Assembly: GCA_964465355.1 (NCBI GenBank)
Contig: CAYXJZ010000023.1
Span: 1 to 43,403, forward strand
Length of the DNA: 43,403 nucleotides
Origin: JAABTL01 sp964465355
GTDB lineage: Bacteria; Deinococcota; Deinococci; Deinococcales; Trueperaceae
Direction: 5' to 3'
In this document: positions 25,201-33,939 of the stretch, one piece after another
Layout of the letters: the number at the start of each line of letters is the position of its first letter
Numbering within the stretch: the stretch's first letter is position 1
The notes under the pieces: model-generated
Told to the model about the DNA's origin: nothing
Databases searched by the model: none
Seen by the model: only the letters and a program-made list of their open reading frames with translations
Position numbers and translations under genes: made by a program

Positions 25201-28200
25201 GGCCTGCGGGCCGGCCCCGCGGACGATGGTCTCGGAGGGGGGACGGAAGCGCTGGTCGGCGTAGAGGATCGCCGCTGCCAGGCGTTGGAAGGTGGTCGCC
25301 TCCTCACGGCCGACGTCGAGGTGGCGCAACCATAGCTGGGCCTGCGTCCAGGCCAGGGTCCTTGCCCGTTCGAAGGCGCTGGGATCACGATGCGTGTCGA
25401 TCAGGTCGATCAGTTGCTCACGCTCGGGCGCCAGCAGGGTCCAGAAGGCGACGCGCACGGTCTGGCCCGGCGGGATCCTCAGGCGGTACCTCAGGGAGAA
25501 CACCGGGTCGAGCACGGTGCCAACGCTGTTCGACAGCCGCTTCCCGTCATGGACGGCGGATGCCGCACCGATCCAGCGACCCCGCCCGAGGAAGCGGGCC
25601 CTGTCGGTCTCGTACTGCGGCTCCGCCACGGTCTCGCCTTCGATCACACCAACGTGCGCGGCCCACACCGGCGGCTCCTCCGGCGTGCGCAGGCGTCGCG
25701 TCGCCAGCAGCGCACCGAGGCCGGCGCGGTACTCGGTCTGCACGAACATCTTGGCGAAGGCAGGATGCGCCCGGTCGGCGGCGGGGTCGGTGAGGACCAG
25801 CTCGGTGTAGGAGGTGACCTCGATGACGCGGGCTTGGCGGCCACGGTTGCTGATCGAGACCCGCCGCACCTCGCCGTCGCCCTCGTTGGTCACCAGCACG
25901 TCCATCACCGTCGTCAGCCCGCTGCCGCGGTGGGTGAAGCGCGCGTGGTCCTCGGCGAAGAGCACCTCGTGGTCCTCGGCCCGGCCGGCCAAGGGCCGGG
26001 CGGTGGGGGACCACACCGCATCGCTCTCCACGTCACGCAGGAACAGGAAGGTGCCGTCCTGGTCACGCGTGACGTCCTCCCGCCAGCGGGTCACCGCCAT
26101 GTCGTGCCAGCGGCTGTAACCCGCCCCAGCCGCGGTCAGCATCACCACGTAACGACCGTTCGACATCAGGTGCGTCGTCGGGGCTGCCGCCATCGCCTGT
26201 GGCCCGAAGCGGCGCTCCGACGGCACCTCGGTCCAGCTCTCGATGGAAGAAGGGGCTTCCTCGGCCCTGGGCGGCAGGGCACTCGTCTCACGTGGCGAAC
26301 GCTCCTGGAGCAGAAGCTCGCTGGCCCTGACCATCGGCTCGCGGTGGAAGGCCTCACGCACCCAGCCACCGTCCACCGCGTTGGCGATAGCGACGATGGT
26401 CATGCCCTGGTGGTGGGCCATGAAGCAGCGGACGATGGCCAGGCGCTCGCCTTCCGGCACCCGGGACGGGGTGAAGTCGACGGCCTCGTAGAAGCCGTAG
26501 CGACCAAGGGCCCCCATGGATTCCAGCCGTTGGTAGTTGCTCCGTGCAGCGCCGGCGTCCACCATGCTGGCCAGGCCGGTGGCATAGGGCGCGATGACCA
26601 CGTTCTCCGCGAGCCCTCGCTTGAGCCCCAGCGCAGGCACGCCGAAGTTGCCGTACTGGTAGGTGAACGCCACGTCACGGGCGTTGAAGGCGGACTCGGA
26701 GCTGCCCCACGGCACGCCGAGGGAGCGCCCATGGCCCTGGTGGCGTCGAACGGCCAGGCGTTGGGTCTGCTCCAGCAGGCTGCCCACCGGCGCCGACATG
26801 ACCAGTTGGGGCATCAGGTACTCGAACATCGAACCGGACCAGGAGATCAGCGCCGAACCGGTGCCCACCGGCGCGGCGGTCCTGCCCATGCGGAACCAGT
26901 GCTTTGCCTCGACGTCGCCCTTGGCGATGGCCATGAGGCTGGCCAGCCGCGCCTCGGAGGCGAGCAGGTCGTAGCAGCTCTCGTCCAGCCTGTTGTCGAC
27001 CACCGAGTAGCCGATGGACAGCAGCTTGCGCTCGGGGTGGAGCAGGAAGGCGAAGTCCATCGCCAACGCCATCTCGCGGGCCTCGGTGGCCAGCCTGGCC
27101 AAGCGGTCCCGAAGCACCTCGCCCCCCTGCGTTAGCAGGGGCTCCTGCGTTAGCAGGGGCTCCTGGGCCAGCAGCAGCCGGTCGCGGCGATGCTCGGTCA
27201 CGGCCTTGCCCAGTGCCGCGATCCAGTGGCTCAGGTCCTGGCCGCGATCGTCATCGGCGGGCAGCAGCTCGCGGGCAAGGAAGGAGGCCTCGGCGATCCT
27301 TCGCTCCAGGGCCAGGACGGCGGTGTCGCTGAAGTCGAGGGAGGCCAGCTTGCCCTCGATGGCTTGGAAGGCGGCCGCCATCCGCATCCCAAGGCTGCCG
27401 GCGGCGTCCGGCATGCGGGCCAGCGCGGCCTGCGCCAGGCGCAGGTCGTCGGTCATGCCGCGGGTGGCGTTGACCGCGAGAGGGGTCTCGGCCCAACCCT
27501 CGCAGGCGTTGGCCAGGGCGATGAGGTGGCCGGCGAGGTTGCCGCTGTCCACCGACGACACGTAGCCGGGCGGCAGCACCGCCAGGTCGCGGGTGCCGTA
27601 CCAGTTGTAGAAGTGCCCACGGAAGCGCGGGAGCCTCGCCAGGGTGGCGAAGGTGGCTTCCAGCCGCTCCACCGTCTCGAAGGTGCCCGCCCAACCCATC
27701 TCGCGGGCGACGGCGGCGGAGAGCAGGTAGAGGCCGATGTTGGTGGGCGAGGTGCGGGCGGCCACCACCGGGTTCGGGTCCTCCTGGAAGTTGTCGGGCG
27801 GCAGCATGTTCTCGTCTGGCGTGACGAAGGTCTCGAAGAAACGCCAGGTGAGGCGGGCGGTGAGGCGCAGGCTCTTGGCCTCCTCCTCGGTGATCGCCGA
27901 GCCGCGCGCCAAGGCCGGCGGCCTGCTCGCCCAGGTCACCAGCCACGGCGCCGATGACCACAACAGGACGAAGGGCAACACCAGCACCAGGCTGTCGGGG
28001 CGGAGGAGGACGGCCGCCACGGCCATCAGCAGGCCGACCGAGGCGCCACCCGCCATCATCCTGTAGCTGGCGCGGACCCCCGGCGCGGAGGCGTCCGTCG
28101 ACTGGGCCATGGTCGTCCACTCCAGCAGCAGACGACGGCTCAGGAGCAGCCGCCACAGCGCGCGCACGATCGCGTCGGTCATGCGCCAGGCCTCGTCGGC

Positions 28201-30876
28201 CAGCAAGGCGACGCTCAGCAGCGCCCGCATGCCCATCCCTCCGGCAGCGTGGACGAAGGCGGCGAGGTGGCTGCGCAAGCGCACGCCTGGTCTCCTAGGC
28301 AAGGCCGCCGCGATCAGCGGCAGCAGGATCGGGGTCACCAGGGCGCCGACCAGCAGGGCGACCGCGGTGGCGGAGCCATCGGGCAGCATCCATGCCAGAC
28401 CAAGGGCCAAGAAGGTCAGAGGCGCGAGCAGGGAGCGCCTGAGGTTGTCCAGCATCTTCCAGCGCCCCAGCGTCGGCACCGCCTTCGGCCCGCGCCGCGG
28501 CAGCAGCATCCAGGGCAGGAGCTGCCAGTCGCCGCGGGTCCAGCGGTGGCGGCGCTTGGCATCGACGTCGTAGCGGGATGGCGCCTCCTCGACGACCTCG
28601 ACGTCCGATGCCAAGCCGGCGCGGGCGAAGGTGCCCTCGAAGAGGTCGTGGCTCAGCATGATGTTCTCGGGGACACGGCCGGCCAGCGAGGCCTCGAAGG
28701 CGTCCACGTCGTAGATCCCCTTGCCGGTGTAGGAGCCCTCGCCGAAGAGGTCCTGGTAGACGTCCGACACCGCCGCCGCGTAGGGGTCCATGCCGCTGGC
28801 GGCCGCGTAGAGGCGGTGGTAGAGGGAGCCCCCGCGCCCGCCAGGCAGGGCGGCCGTGATCCGCGGCTGGAGCACGCCGTAGCCGCTGACCACCCGTCCC
28901 TCGGCCTCGCTGAACCTGGGTCGCAGCAGCGGGTGCGCCATCTTGCCGATCAGCTTCAGCGCCGCACCCCTAGGCAGGCGGGTGTCGGCGTCCAGTGTGA
29001 TGACGAAGCGCACGTCGGCAGGCACGCTAGGGGGGCGACCGGCCACGGGCATGTAGCTGGTGTCGGTGGCGCCGCGCAGCAGACGGTTGAGCTCGCGCAG
29101 TTTGCCGCGCTTGCGCTCCCATCCCATCCACACGCCCTCGGCTGGGTTGAAGACACGGCGCCTGTGCAGCAGGTGGAACCGCTCCCCGACCGACCCTGGC
29201 CCATGCCGCAGGTTCAGGGTGTCGATCAGCGCCATGGCCTTGGCGAGCATCTCCTCCTCGCCGTCGAGCTGTTCCCGGTCGGCATCGACGCCGTCGGTCA
29301 GCAGGGCGAAGGCCAGGTTGCCGTTGGCGCCCGCCAGGTAGTGCACCTCCAACTGCTCCACCTGTGCCAGCAGTTCCTCCTCGCTGGTCAACAAGGTGGG
29401 CACCACCACCAGGGTGCGCAGATGATCCGGCACGCCACGCTCGAGATCGAGCGCAGGCAGGGGCCTGGTGCCCATCCGCCACATGATCGCGCGGTGCACA
29501 AGGGCCATCGCCACCTCGCTCAGGGGGAGCAGCAGGGCCAGGCCGAAGGCCAGCAGCCAGCCGCCGCGCAGGCCGGAGGACCACAGCGCCAGCGCCATCA
29601 AGACGACAAGGACCACGCTCAAGGTGCCGAGGAAGCCCCTCAGGCCCCAGCGGCGGAGGGTGCGCCTTGCCCGGGATGGGAAGGGAGGCTGGTAGCCGAT
29701 GGTGCGCTCGAACTCCGACCGGCCTCCGGCGATGAGGTGGTAGCCGGGGTCGCCCACACGGTCGGCCTCCACCGGATCATCGGCGGCCGCAGCCGCCTTG
29801 GCCGCCACCCGCAGGAGCTGCTCCGTGACCTCCAGCTCCGAGGTGCCGCAACCGCGGGCCAGGTCCTCGATGGCGTTGCGGTAGCAGTCCCTGGTGGGCA
29901 GGTCCATCGCCGCGAAGTCGCTGGCGGTGCGCAGGCGCTGGTCCACCAGGCTCATGCGCTCGAACAGCGGCACCCAGTCGGTGCCGGCGATCCTCCGCAG
30001 GCTTGTGATGATGTTGCGGACGGTGACGTTGGCCGCCGCCTCCGACTGCTGACTGCGCAGCACCACCTCGTCCACGGAGCTGCCGCGCCGCAGCAGGGTC
30101 TCCTCCAACCAGGGCATGGCCGGCGGCAGCCTCGGGTCCTGGTCGCGCAGGCGCCTCACCAGTTGAGCGGCGTAGACGTCCAGCCAGGTCCCGGAGGCAG
30201 CCTGCGGCAGCGCCCACCCGCCTGGGGGTTGAACGGCGTCTGGCGCCTCGATCCGGTCAGCCAGGGCATCGGCTGCTGCACGCGCCTGGCGGTCGTGGGC
30301 GATCTGATCGGCCACCCGGCGAAGGTTCTCGATGAGGACGAAGCGCAGGGTGATGGCCACAGCCCACAGCTCACCGATGGTGAGCGGCTGCACCCTCTGG
30401 TAGGCCGCGATGAAGCGCAGGAGGAACTCGGGATCGTAGTTGCTGTCGGTATGGGCGACGAAGGCCCAACTGACGCCCAGCACCCTGGGGAAACCGACCA
30501 GATGCCCCTCCGCCAGCTTGGGCAGCTCGCGGTAGTAGCGCGCAGGCAGGGCCTCCCTGACCTCGCGAACCTGATCCTCCACCACGTGGTAGTTGTCGAG
30601 CAGCCAAGCTGCTGCCGGCCCAACCACGCGACCGGCCTCCAGATCGGCGGCGCTCTCGCGGTAGGCCAGGAGCAGGGCCCGGGCGTCCGCGTCCAATCGA
30701 CGCCGCAGCGGCGGAACGCGCGAAGGTCGGGGCGCGACCACCTGCGCCTCGGCCAAGCTCACCGCATGCTGCTCCAAACGTTCGATCCCGAAGAGCTCGT
30801 CCCGCACCGGCGCGGTGCCGGTCCACAGGGTGGACGCCGCGTTGTGGCCGGTAGCTTTGCGACGTTCCCTGTCCAT
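22291..30876 (-). CDS. ndvB: Cyclic beta-1,2-glucan synthase (NdvB/ChvB/Cgs type, GT84-GH94)
   Basis: This is a 2,861-residue membrane enzyme, the usual length of the family. Layout: N-terminal cytosolic region (1-410), transmembrane pair (~415-460), a GT84 glycosyltransferase domain with ITLDADTRLPRGA (~residue 630) and RHRWTRGDWQLLPW, and more membrane helices (~840-1000). A glycoamylase-like domain (~1010-1560, QGHGRSLGVPWGSSESAF) and tandem GH94-type sandwiches (~1570 and ~2040) follow. The GH94 catalytic barrel (YGFRDQLQDSMAL ~2395; PLMGGGDWNDGMN ~2520) comes last. The GT84 part links UDP-glucose into beta-1,2 chains and GH94 phosphorolysis sets ring size; the glucan ends in the periplasm for osmoadaptation. 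No export ATPase (NdvA) is adjacent. The start is preceded by GGGGGTGAT inside a four-codon leader ORF. Confidence 0.92.
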   Translation of the reverse strand: MDRERRKATGHNAASTLWTGTAPVRDELFGIERLEQHAVSLAEAQVVAPRPSRVPPLRRRLDADARALLLAYRESAADLEAGRVVGPAAAWLLDNYHVVEDQVREVREALPARYYRELPKLAEGHLVGFPRVLGVSWAFVAHTDSNYDPEFLLRFIAAYQRVQPLTIGELWAVAITLRFVLIENLRRVADQIAHDRQARAAADALADRIEAPDAVQPPGGWALPQAASGTWLDVYAAQLVRRLRDQDPRLPPAMPWLEETLLRRGSSVDEVVLRSQQSEAAANVTVRNIITSLRRIAGTDWVPLFERMSLVDQRLRTASDFAAMDLPTRDCYRNAIEDLARGCGTSELEVTEQLLRVAAKAAAAADDPVEADRVGDPGYHLIAGGRSEFERTIGYQPPFPSRARRTLRRWGLRGFLGTLSVVLVVLMALALWSSGLRGGWLLAFGLALLLPLSEVAMALVHRAIMWRMGTRPLPALDLERGVPDHLRTLVVVPTLLTSEEELLAQVEQLEVHYLAGANGNLAFALLTDGVDADREQLDGEEEMLAKAMALIDTLNLRHGPGSVGERFHLLHRRRVFNPAEGVWMGWERKRGKLRELNRLLRGATDTSYMPVAGRPPSVPADVRFVITLDADTRLPRGAALKLIGKMAHPLLRPRFSEAEGRVVSGYGVLQPRITAALPGGRGGSLYHRLYAAASGMDPYAAAVSDVYQDLFGEGSYTGKGIYDVDAFEASLAGRVPENIMLSHDLFEGTFARAGLASDVEVVEEAPSRYDVDAKRRHRWTRGDWQLLPWMLLPRRGPKAVPTLGRWKMLDNLRRSLLAPLTFLALGLAWMLPDGSATAVALLVGALVTPILLPLIAAALPRRPGVRLRSHLAAFVHAAGGMGMRALLSVALLADEAWRMTDAIVRALWRLLLSRRLLLEWTTMAQSTDASAPGVRASYRMMAGGASVGLLMAVAAVLLRPDSLVLVLPFVLLWSSAPWLVTWASRPPALARGSAITEEEAKSLRLTARLTWRFFETFVTPDENMLPPDNFQEDPNPVVAARTSPTNIGLYLLSAAVAREMGWAGTFETVERLEATFATLARLPRFRGHFYNWYGTRDLAVLPPGYVSSVDSGNLAGHLIALANACEGWAETPLAVNATRGMTDDLRLAQAALARMPDAAGSLGMRMAAAFQAIEGKLASLDFSDTAVLALERRIAEASFLARELLPADDDRGQDLSHWIAALGKAVTEHRRDRLLLAQEPLLTQEPLLTQGGEVLRDRLARLATEAREMALAMDFAFLLHPERKLLSIGYSVVDNRLDESCYDLLASEARLASLMAIAKGDVEAKHWFRMGRTAAPVGTGSALISWSGSMFEYLMPQLVMSAPVGSLLEQTQRLAVRRHQGHGRSLGVPWGSSESAFNARDVAFTYQYGNFGVPALGLKRGLAENVVIAPYATGLASMVDAGAARSNYQRLESMGALGRYGFYEAVDFTPSRVPEGERLAIVRCFMAHHQGMTIVAIANAVDGGWVREAFHREPMVRASELLLQERSPRETSALPPRAEEAPSSIESWTEVPSERRFGPQAMAAAPTTHLMSNGRYVVMLTAAGAGYSRWHDMAVTRWREDVTRDQDGTFLFLRDVESDAVWSPTARPLAGRAEDHEVLFAEDHARFTHRGSGLTTVMDVLVTNEGDGEVRRVSISNRGRQARVIEVTSYTELVLTDPAADRAHPAFAKMFVQTEYRAGLGALLATRRLRTPEEPPVWAAHVGVIEGETVAEPQYETDRARFLGRGRWIGAASAVHDGKRLSNSVGTVLDPVFSLRYRLRIPPGQTVRVAFWTLLAPEREQLIDLIDTHRDPSAFERARTLAWTQAQLWLRHLDVGREEATTFQRLAAAILYADQRFRPPSETIVRGAGPQAGLWPHAISGDLPIVLLRIDDADDMALVRQLLQAQEYWRSKRLEVDLVIVNEHASSYLQDLQMEIEAAVRNIRGRPRMVEGTDRGSVFTLRADLISVEVRALLLSVARVVLVARRGPLARQVERLRSSATSRAALPGPPPPPLPPTRLPPPADLEFFNGLGGFADDGREYVTVLEAGRSTPAPWINVIANPRFGFQVSAEGSGYTWAENSRENQLSPWSNDPVVDAVGEAIYLRDEATGELWSPTARPIRDAGTYIARHGQGYSSFEHEVGGIASELLQFVPLDDPIKVSRLKLSNRSGSTRRIAVTTYLDWVLGTSRRASAPFLITEMDAQTGALLARQPWSTAFPGRVAFSDIAGGATAWTADRTEFLGRGGGPEAPVALQGTTPLSGATGAGLDPCAALQRVVEIGPGETVVVDAFLGQAGSADEARTLIQRYRAADLDAELAAVRQHWAEVLAAVQVRTPDRAMDIMLNGWLLYQTQACRIWARSAFYQASGAYGFRDQLQDSMALTFVRPEATRQHLLRAAGRQFVEGDVQHWWLPHSGQGVRTHISDDRVWLAFAAATYIRRTGDGAVLDEMVPFLEGPLLPPEEHDAFFQPMIADSSASLFEHCARALDQAVDLSGEHGLPLMGGGDWNDGMNRVGHGGQGESVWLGWLLLHTLQMFAPLAESRGTEADAERARLWSAHASSLREAIEREAWDGRWYRRATFDDGTWLGSRDNESCAIDSIAQSWAVLSGAADPERAATAMASVGRYLVRRDEGLVLLFTPPFDRGPLDPGYIKAYPPGLRENGGQYSHAAMWAMLAYARMGQGDQAAELFGLLNPIHHARTAEGVERYKVEPYVVAADVYSVAPHVGRGGWTWYTGSAGWMYRAGMEGILGIRREGDALIVEPCLPSEWPGFEATVRLAGSHCTIHVKNDAHLEGEEMHAVLDEVPLPCPDGLVRVPLDGGIHHLRLWIPLNGVRRRSGSLP
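27127..27162 (-). repeat. 18-bp in-frame tandem duplication inside the glucan synthase gene
   Basis: Two identical 18-bp units (27127-27144 and 27145-27162) encode LLTQEP-type hexapeptides, giving LLAQEPLLTQEPLLTQGG around residue 1240. Each unit holds the hairpin-forming CCTGC-GTTA-GCAGG. It lies in a likely surface linker, so length variation should be tolerated. Confidence 0.8.
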
Positions 30877-30885
30877 GAGCGGGCA

Positions 30886-30900
30886 TCACCCCCTGCTCAT
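30886..30900 (-). promoter_or_regulatory. Four-codon leader ORF before the glucan synthase gene
   Basis: ATG-AGC-AGG-GGG-TGA (MSRG, stop) has a perfect GGAGGT (30907-30912) six bases upstream. The main gene starts nine bases after its stop and has only GGGGGTGAT, which is inside the mini-ORF. A ribosome ending here could restart at 30876. Possible roles are translational coupling or control. It may also be a chance ORF below the size where coding statistics help. Confidence 0.45.
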
Positions 30901-31071
30901 GTTCTCACCTCCAGTTCCGGGTCTGATGAACGCACGCCGCCACAAGGTCCGGATCGAAGGGCAGGCATCCCAGATTGCACACGCTTCTTGCCGCTGTCCA
31001 TAGCATGAGCGCCTCCCGGCCATGACCGCGCCACCTAGGGCGGCATCCACGGAGCCAAGGACGGAGAGACC

Positions 31072-31965
31072 ATGACCATCGCCGTGACAGGCGCGACTGG
31101 CGCACTGGGTACCCTCGTGATCGATGGGCTGCTGCAGCGTGCTGCTGCCAGCCAGCAGACGCCTGCTGGTAGCCAGCAGGTACCCGCCGACAGCATCGTC
31201 GCCATCGCCCGCTCCAGCGACAAGGCTCAGCCCCTGCGTGACCTGGGCGTAGGCGTGCGCATCGCCGACTACGACGACCCCGCCACGTTGAGGAGCGCCT
31301 TGACGGGCGTGCAGAAGCTGTTGCTGATCTCCAGCAACGCCCTCGAGAATCGCCTCTCACAGCACAAGGCGGTGGTGGACGCGGCGGTAGAGGCCGGTGT
31401 GCGACACATCGTCTACACGAGCATCCTGCACGCCCACGCCACCAGCAACCCCTTGGCCCCCGACCACGAACGGACAGAGGACCACATCCGCGCCTCCGGC
31501 CTAGTCCACACCTTCCTGCGCAACGGCTGGTACCACGAGAACTACCTGCCCACCTTGGCGCAGGCCAAGGAGACCGGCGCCATCCTCAGCAGCGCCGCTG
31601 ACGGCAAGGTCGCCAGTGCATCACGCGGCGACTTCGCGGCGGCAGCGGTCGCCGTGCTGACCGGCGATGGGCACGAAGGGGCCGCCTACGAGCTCGCGGG
31701 CGACACGGCTTGGACCATGGCCGATCTGGCGAGGACCTTCACGGAGATCCTCGGCTCCCCCGTCGCCTTGCAACCGGTCGACGGCGACGAGCATCGGCGC
31801 ATCCTCGGCAGCGCCGGCCTTGACGCAGGCATGGCCGCTTTCGTCGCCGCCATCGACGCGGCCATCGCCAGGGGTGACTTGGAGGACGGCAGCGGCGACC
31901 TGGCCAGGCTCATCGGCCGGCCGACCACGCCATTGGCGCAGAGCCTGCAGCCTCCCCAGGCCTAG
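31072..31965 (+). CDS. qorB: NmrA-family NAD(P)H:quinone oxidoreductase (QorB/YtfG-like)
   Basis: This 297-residue protein follows E. coli QorB along its length: Rossmann VTGATGALGTLVID (5-18), ALTGVQKLLLISSNALENRLSQHKAVVDAA, HIVYTSILHAH, TFLRNGWYHENYL, YELAGDTAWTMADLA and LIGRPTTPLAQSL at the end. QorB reduces quinones with NADPH and is linked to redox-stress handling. It has an extra ~11 residues near position 27 (SQQTPAG-SQQVPAD), a 21-bp tandem duplication absent from the E. coli protein. GGAGAG precedes the ATG. It is divergent from the glucan synthase, with a 195-bp gap, and its stop shares CTAG with the convergent GntR gene. Confidence 0.88.
   Translation: MTIAVTGATGALGTLVIDGLLQRAAASQQTPAGSQQVPADSIVAIARSSDKAQPLRDLGVGVRIADYDDPATLRSALTGVQKLLLISSNALENRLSQHKAVVDAAVEAGVRHIVYTSILHAHATSNPLAPDHERTEDHIRASGLVHTFLRNGWYHENYLPTLAQAKETGAILSSAADGKVASASRGDFAAAAVAVLTGDGHEGAAYELAGDTAWTMADLARTFTEILGSPVALQPVDGDEHRRILGSAGLDAGMAAFVAAIDAAIARGDLEDGSGDLARLIGRPTTPLAQSLQPPQA
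31150..31191 (+). repeat. 21-bp imperfect tandem duplication inside qorB
   Basis: Units 31150-31170 and 31171-31191 both start AGCCAGCAG and encode SQQTPAG and SQQVPAD. The junction forms a perfect hairpin, CCTGCTGG (31162-31169)/CCAGCAGG (31173-31180), loop TAG. The reading frame is kept. Confidence 0.75.
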
Positions 31966-32960
31966 GCCCGCCCGTCGTGCTCAGGCGCGGCCACATCGAG
32001 CCGCAGCAGTTCCCGCAGCCGTGACAGAGACTCCTCGGTGGCGTCGAACACCATCTCCAGCCGGCGATCGGCGGGAACACCCATGCGGTCGAGGAAGGCC
32101 CGCGAGGTGTGGGTGTGCATGATCCGATCGGCTTTGGCGAAGACCCTCTTCGCCACCTCCACGTCGCCGTCCATGCACACCGAGATCTCCTCCCGGTCGC
32201 GGCCGCTGTGCTCAGCGATGAAGTTCAGCGTTGGATCGATGATCGACTCGAGCGTCACCAAGCACAGGCGGTCACCGGGCGCCAGCATCTTGAGCGCCTC
32301 GACGGTGGCCGGCTGCACGACGGTACCGAAACCGATGACCTTGCTCGGACGATGGAAAGCGGCGAGGCTGGCCTCCACCGTGCGGACGAAGCGCGCGAAG
32401 GTGACGACGAAGTAGGTGAACTCCAGCAGGCTGGTCACCCGCGGATCGTGCATCTCGATGGCCTCGAAGGTGACCGGATAGACGGTGAGGCCGGGGTGGA
32501 GGCGCTGCTCGAGGGAGGCCGCGTACTTGCGGGCGATGTGGACGGACGGTGCCGCCATGACGATGGACATGGGGTATCTCTCGGTCGCCACCAGCGTCTC
32601 GAAGCGTTGCCGCACCTCCCCCTCGTGGAAACCGAGGGAGTAGGCGCGATGCAGGGCGCGGCGGATGGTCTCGGTCAGCAACTCCTGCCGCGTGACGGTG
32701 TCGGGTTCGGCGGCCACGATCTCGGCGACGAAGGTGCCGCGGCCGGTGGTGGCTTCCAACAGACCTTGCTGGTGCAGTTCGCGGTAGGCCTGTGCGACCG
32801 TGCCCGCGTTGACCCCGAGCTGCTCGGCCACGGTGCGCACGGGTGGTAGCTGCTGGCCCCTGCGTAGCTGGGCCGAGGTGATGAGGTAGCTCAGCTGGTA
32901 CTTGATCTGCAGGTAGATGGGTGTCTGGGCCTGGTGGCGGACCTGGATGGGCAGCTGCAT
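31962..32960 (-). CDS. GntR-family transcriptional regulator with a large unassigned C-terminal domain
   Basis: This is a 332-residue protein. Residues ~10-80 form a GntR winged helix (TPIYLQIKYQLSYLITS, then QLPPVRTVAEQLGVNAGTVAQAYRELHQQG, TGRGTFVAE), closest in style to the YtrA/MocR side of the family. The C-terminal ~240 residues are not an aminotransferase, FCD or UTRA domain that I can recognise. Strands such as YPMSIVMAAPS, KVIGFGTVVQPATVEAL and DRLCLVTLES suggest an alpha/beta ligand-binding fold. GGAGGGAGACGTC precedes the ATG at 32960. It is the last gene of the binding-protein/permease operon, 82 bp after the second permease, so it probably regulates that operon. Its stop shares CTAG with qorB. 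Confidence 0.85.
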   Translation of the reverse strand: MQLPIQVRHQAQTPIYLQIKYQLSYLITSAQLRRGQQLPPVRTVAEQLGVNAGTVAQAYRELHQQGLLEATTGRGTFVAEIVAAEPDTVTRQELLTETIRRALHRAYSLGFHEGEVRQRFETLVATERYPMSIVMAAPSVHIARKYAASLEQRLHPGLTVYPVTFEAIEMHDPRVTSLLEFTYFVVTFARFVRTVEASLAAFHRPSKVIGFGTVVQPATVEALKMLAPGDRLCLVTLESIIDPTLNFIAEHSGRDREEISVCMDGDVEVAKRVFAKADRIMHTHTSRAFLDRMGVPADRRLEMVFDATEESLSRLRELLRLDVAAPEHDGRA

Positions 32961-33042
32961 GACGTCTCCCTCCGCGGTCCGGTCGCTGGTGGATCGGTGC
33001 GGGTGCGTTCGTTCGGATGGCAGGTGGTCGACCGAGCCGGGG

Positions 33043-33939
33043 TCAGCCATCCAGCCCCGCGCGTGGGTCGAGGACATCGCGGATGACGTCCCCCAGGGAG
33101 TTGAAGGCCATGACGGAGAGCAGGATCATGAGCCCAGGATAGACAGCCAGGTGCGGGGCGCTCCACATGTAGTACTGGCTGGCGGTCAGCATGTTGCCCC
33201 AGGATGGCGTAGGCGGCAGGATGCCGATGCCGAGGAAGCTGAGGCCAGCCTCCACCAGCATGACCACGCCAACGCTGATGGTGGTGGCCACGATCAGCGA
33301 GGGCAGGGCCTGCGGCAGCAGGTGGACGAACATGACCCTGCGGTGCCGCGCACCCAGCCCCTGCGCAGCGGTGACGAAATCCATGTTCTTGAAACGCATG
33401 ACCTCGGCCCGCACCAGCCTGGCCACCTCCATCCAGCGCGTGGTGGCCAGGGCCACCACCAGCACGGTGGCCGACGAGCCCCATAGGGTGACGATCACGA
33501 GCAGCAGGAAGAAGGTGGGGATGGACATGAGCCCGTCGGTGAAGCGCATGATCAGGTTGTCGACCACCCCGCCGAAGTAGCCGGCCGCCACCCCGATCAG
33601 GCTGGCGATGAGCACCGTGAGCAGGGCGCCCACCACGGCCACCGTGAAGGAGACGCGTCCGCCGATGATCAGGCGTGCAAGGACGTCACGGCCGTTCTCG
33701 TCCGTGCCAAGCCAATGCTCGGGGCTGGGCATGGCGAACTGGTTGCGCAGGTTGATGGCGTAGGCGGACGGCAGCGGCAGGATCGGCTCGAGAAGGATGG
33801 TCGCCGTCATCAGCAGCAGGAAGGCCAAGCCGAGGGAGGCCAGCTTGTTCTGCCGCAGATGCTGCAGCAGACGCGCCCGTAGCAGGAGGCGGTGGTCCGC
33901 TGCAGCCACGGCGGTGTCGATGGGATCGTCGGCCATCAT
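33043..33939 (-). CDS. ABC transporter permease, DppC/OppC type
   Basis: This is a 298-residue inner-membrane protein with about six helices. It opens with the OppC_N segment (RLLQHLRQNKLASLGLAFLLLMT), then HWLGTDENGRDVLARLIIGGRVSF, the near-invariant GTDxxGRDxxSR motif of DppC. The EAA loop for ATPase contact is AAQGLGARHRRVMFVHLLPQALP (~residues 190-212), and the C-terminus VMAFNSLGDVIRDVLDPR is standard. It pairs with the DppB-type protein encoded just upstream; ATG at 33939 overlaps the DppB stop (ATGA). No DppD/DppF ATPase gene is in the operon, so an ATPase must come from elsewhere. Confidence 0.92.
   Translation of the reverse strand: MMADDPIDTAVAAADHRLLLRARLLQHLRQNKLASLGLAFLLLMTATILLEPILPLPSAYAINLRNQFAMPSPEHWLGTDENGRDVLARLIIGGRVSFTVAVVGALLTVLIASLIGVAAGYFGGVVDNLIMRFTDGLMSIPTFFLLLVIVTLWGSSATVLVVALATTRWMEVARLVRAEVMRFKNMDFVTAAQGLGARHRRVMFVHLLPQALPSLIVATTISVGVVMLVEAGLSFLGIGILPPTPSWGNMLTASQYYMWSAPHLAVYPGLMILLSVMAFNSLGDVIRDVLDPRAGLDG

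Noticed and set aside
22348..27957. Long plus-strand frames opposite the glucan synthase (for example 23146-25335)
   Set aside because: Shadow frames caused by high GC at third positions. The His/Gly/Arg/Gln-rich composition fits no protein family, whereas the minus strand is a clear full-length enzyme.
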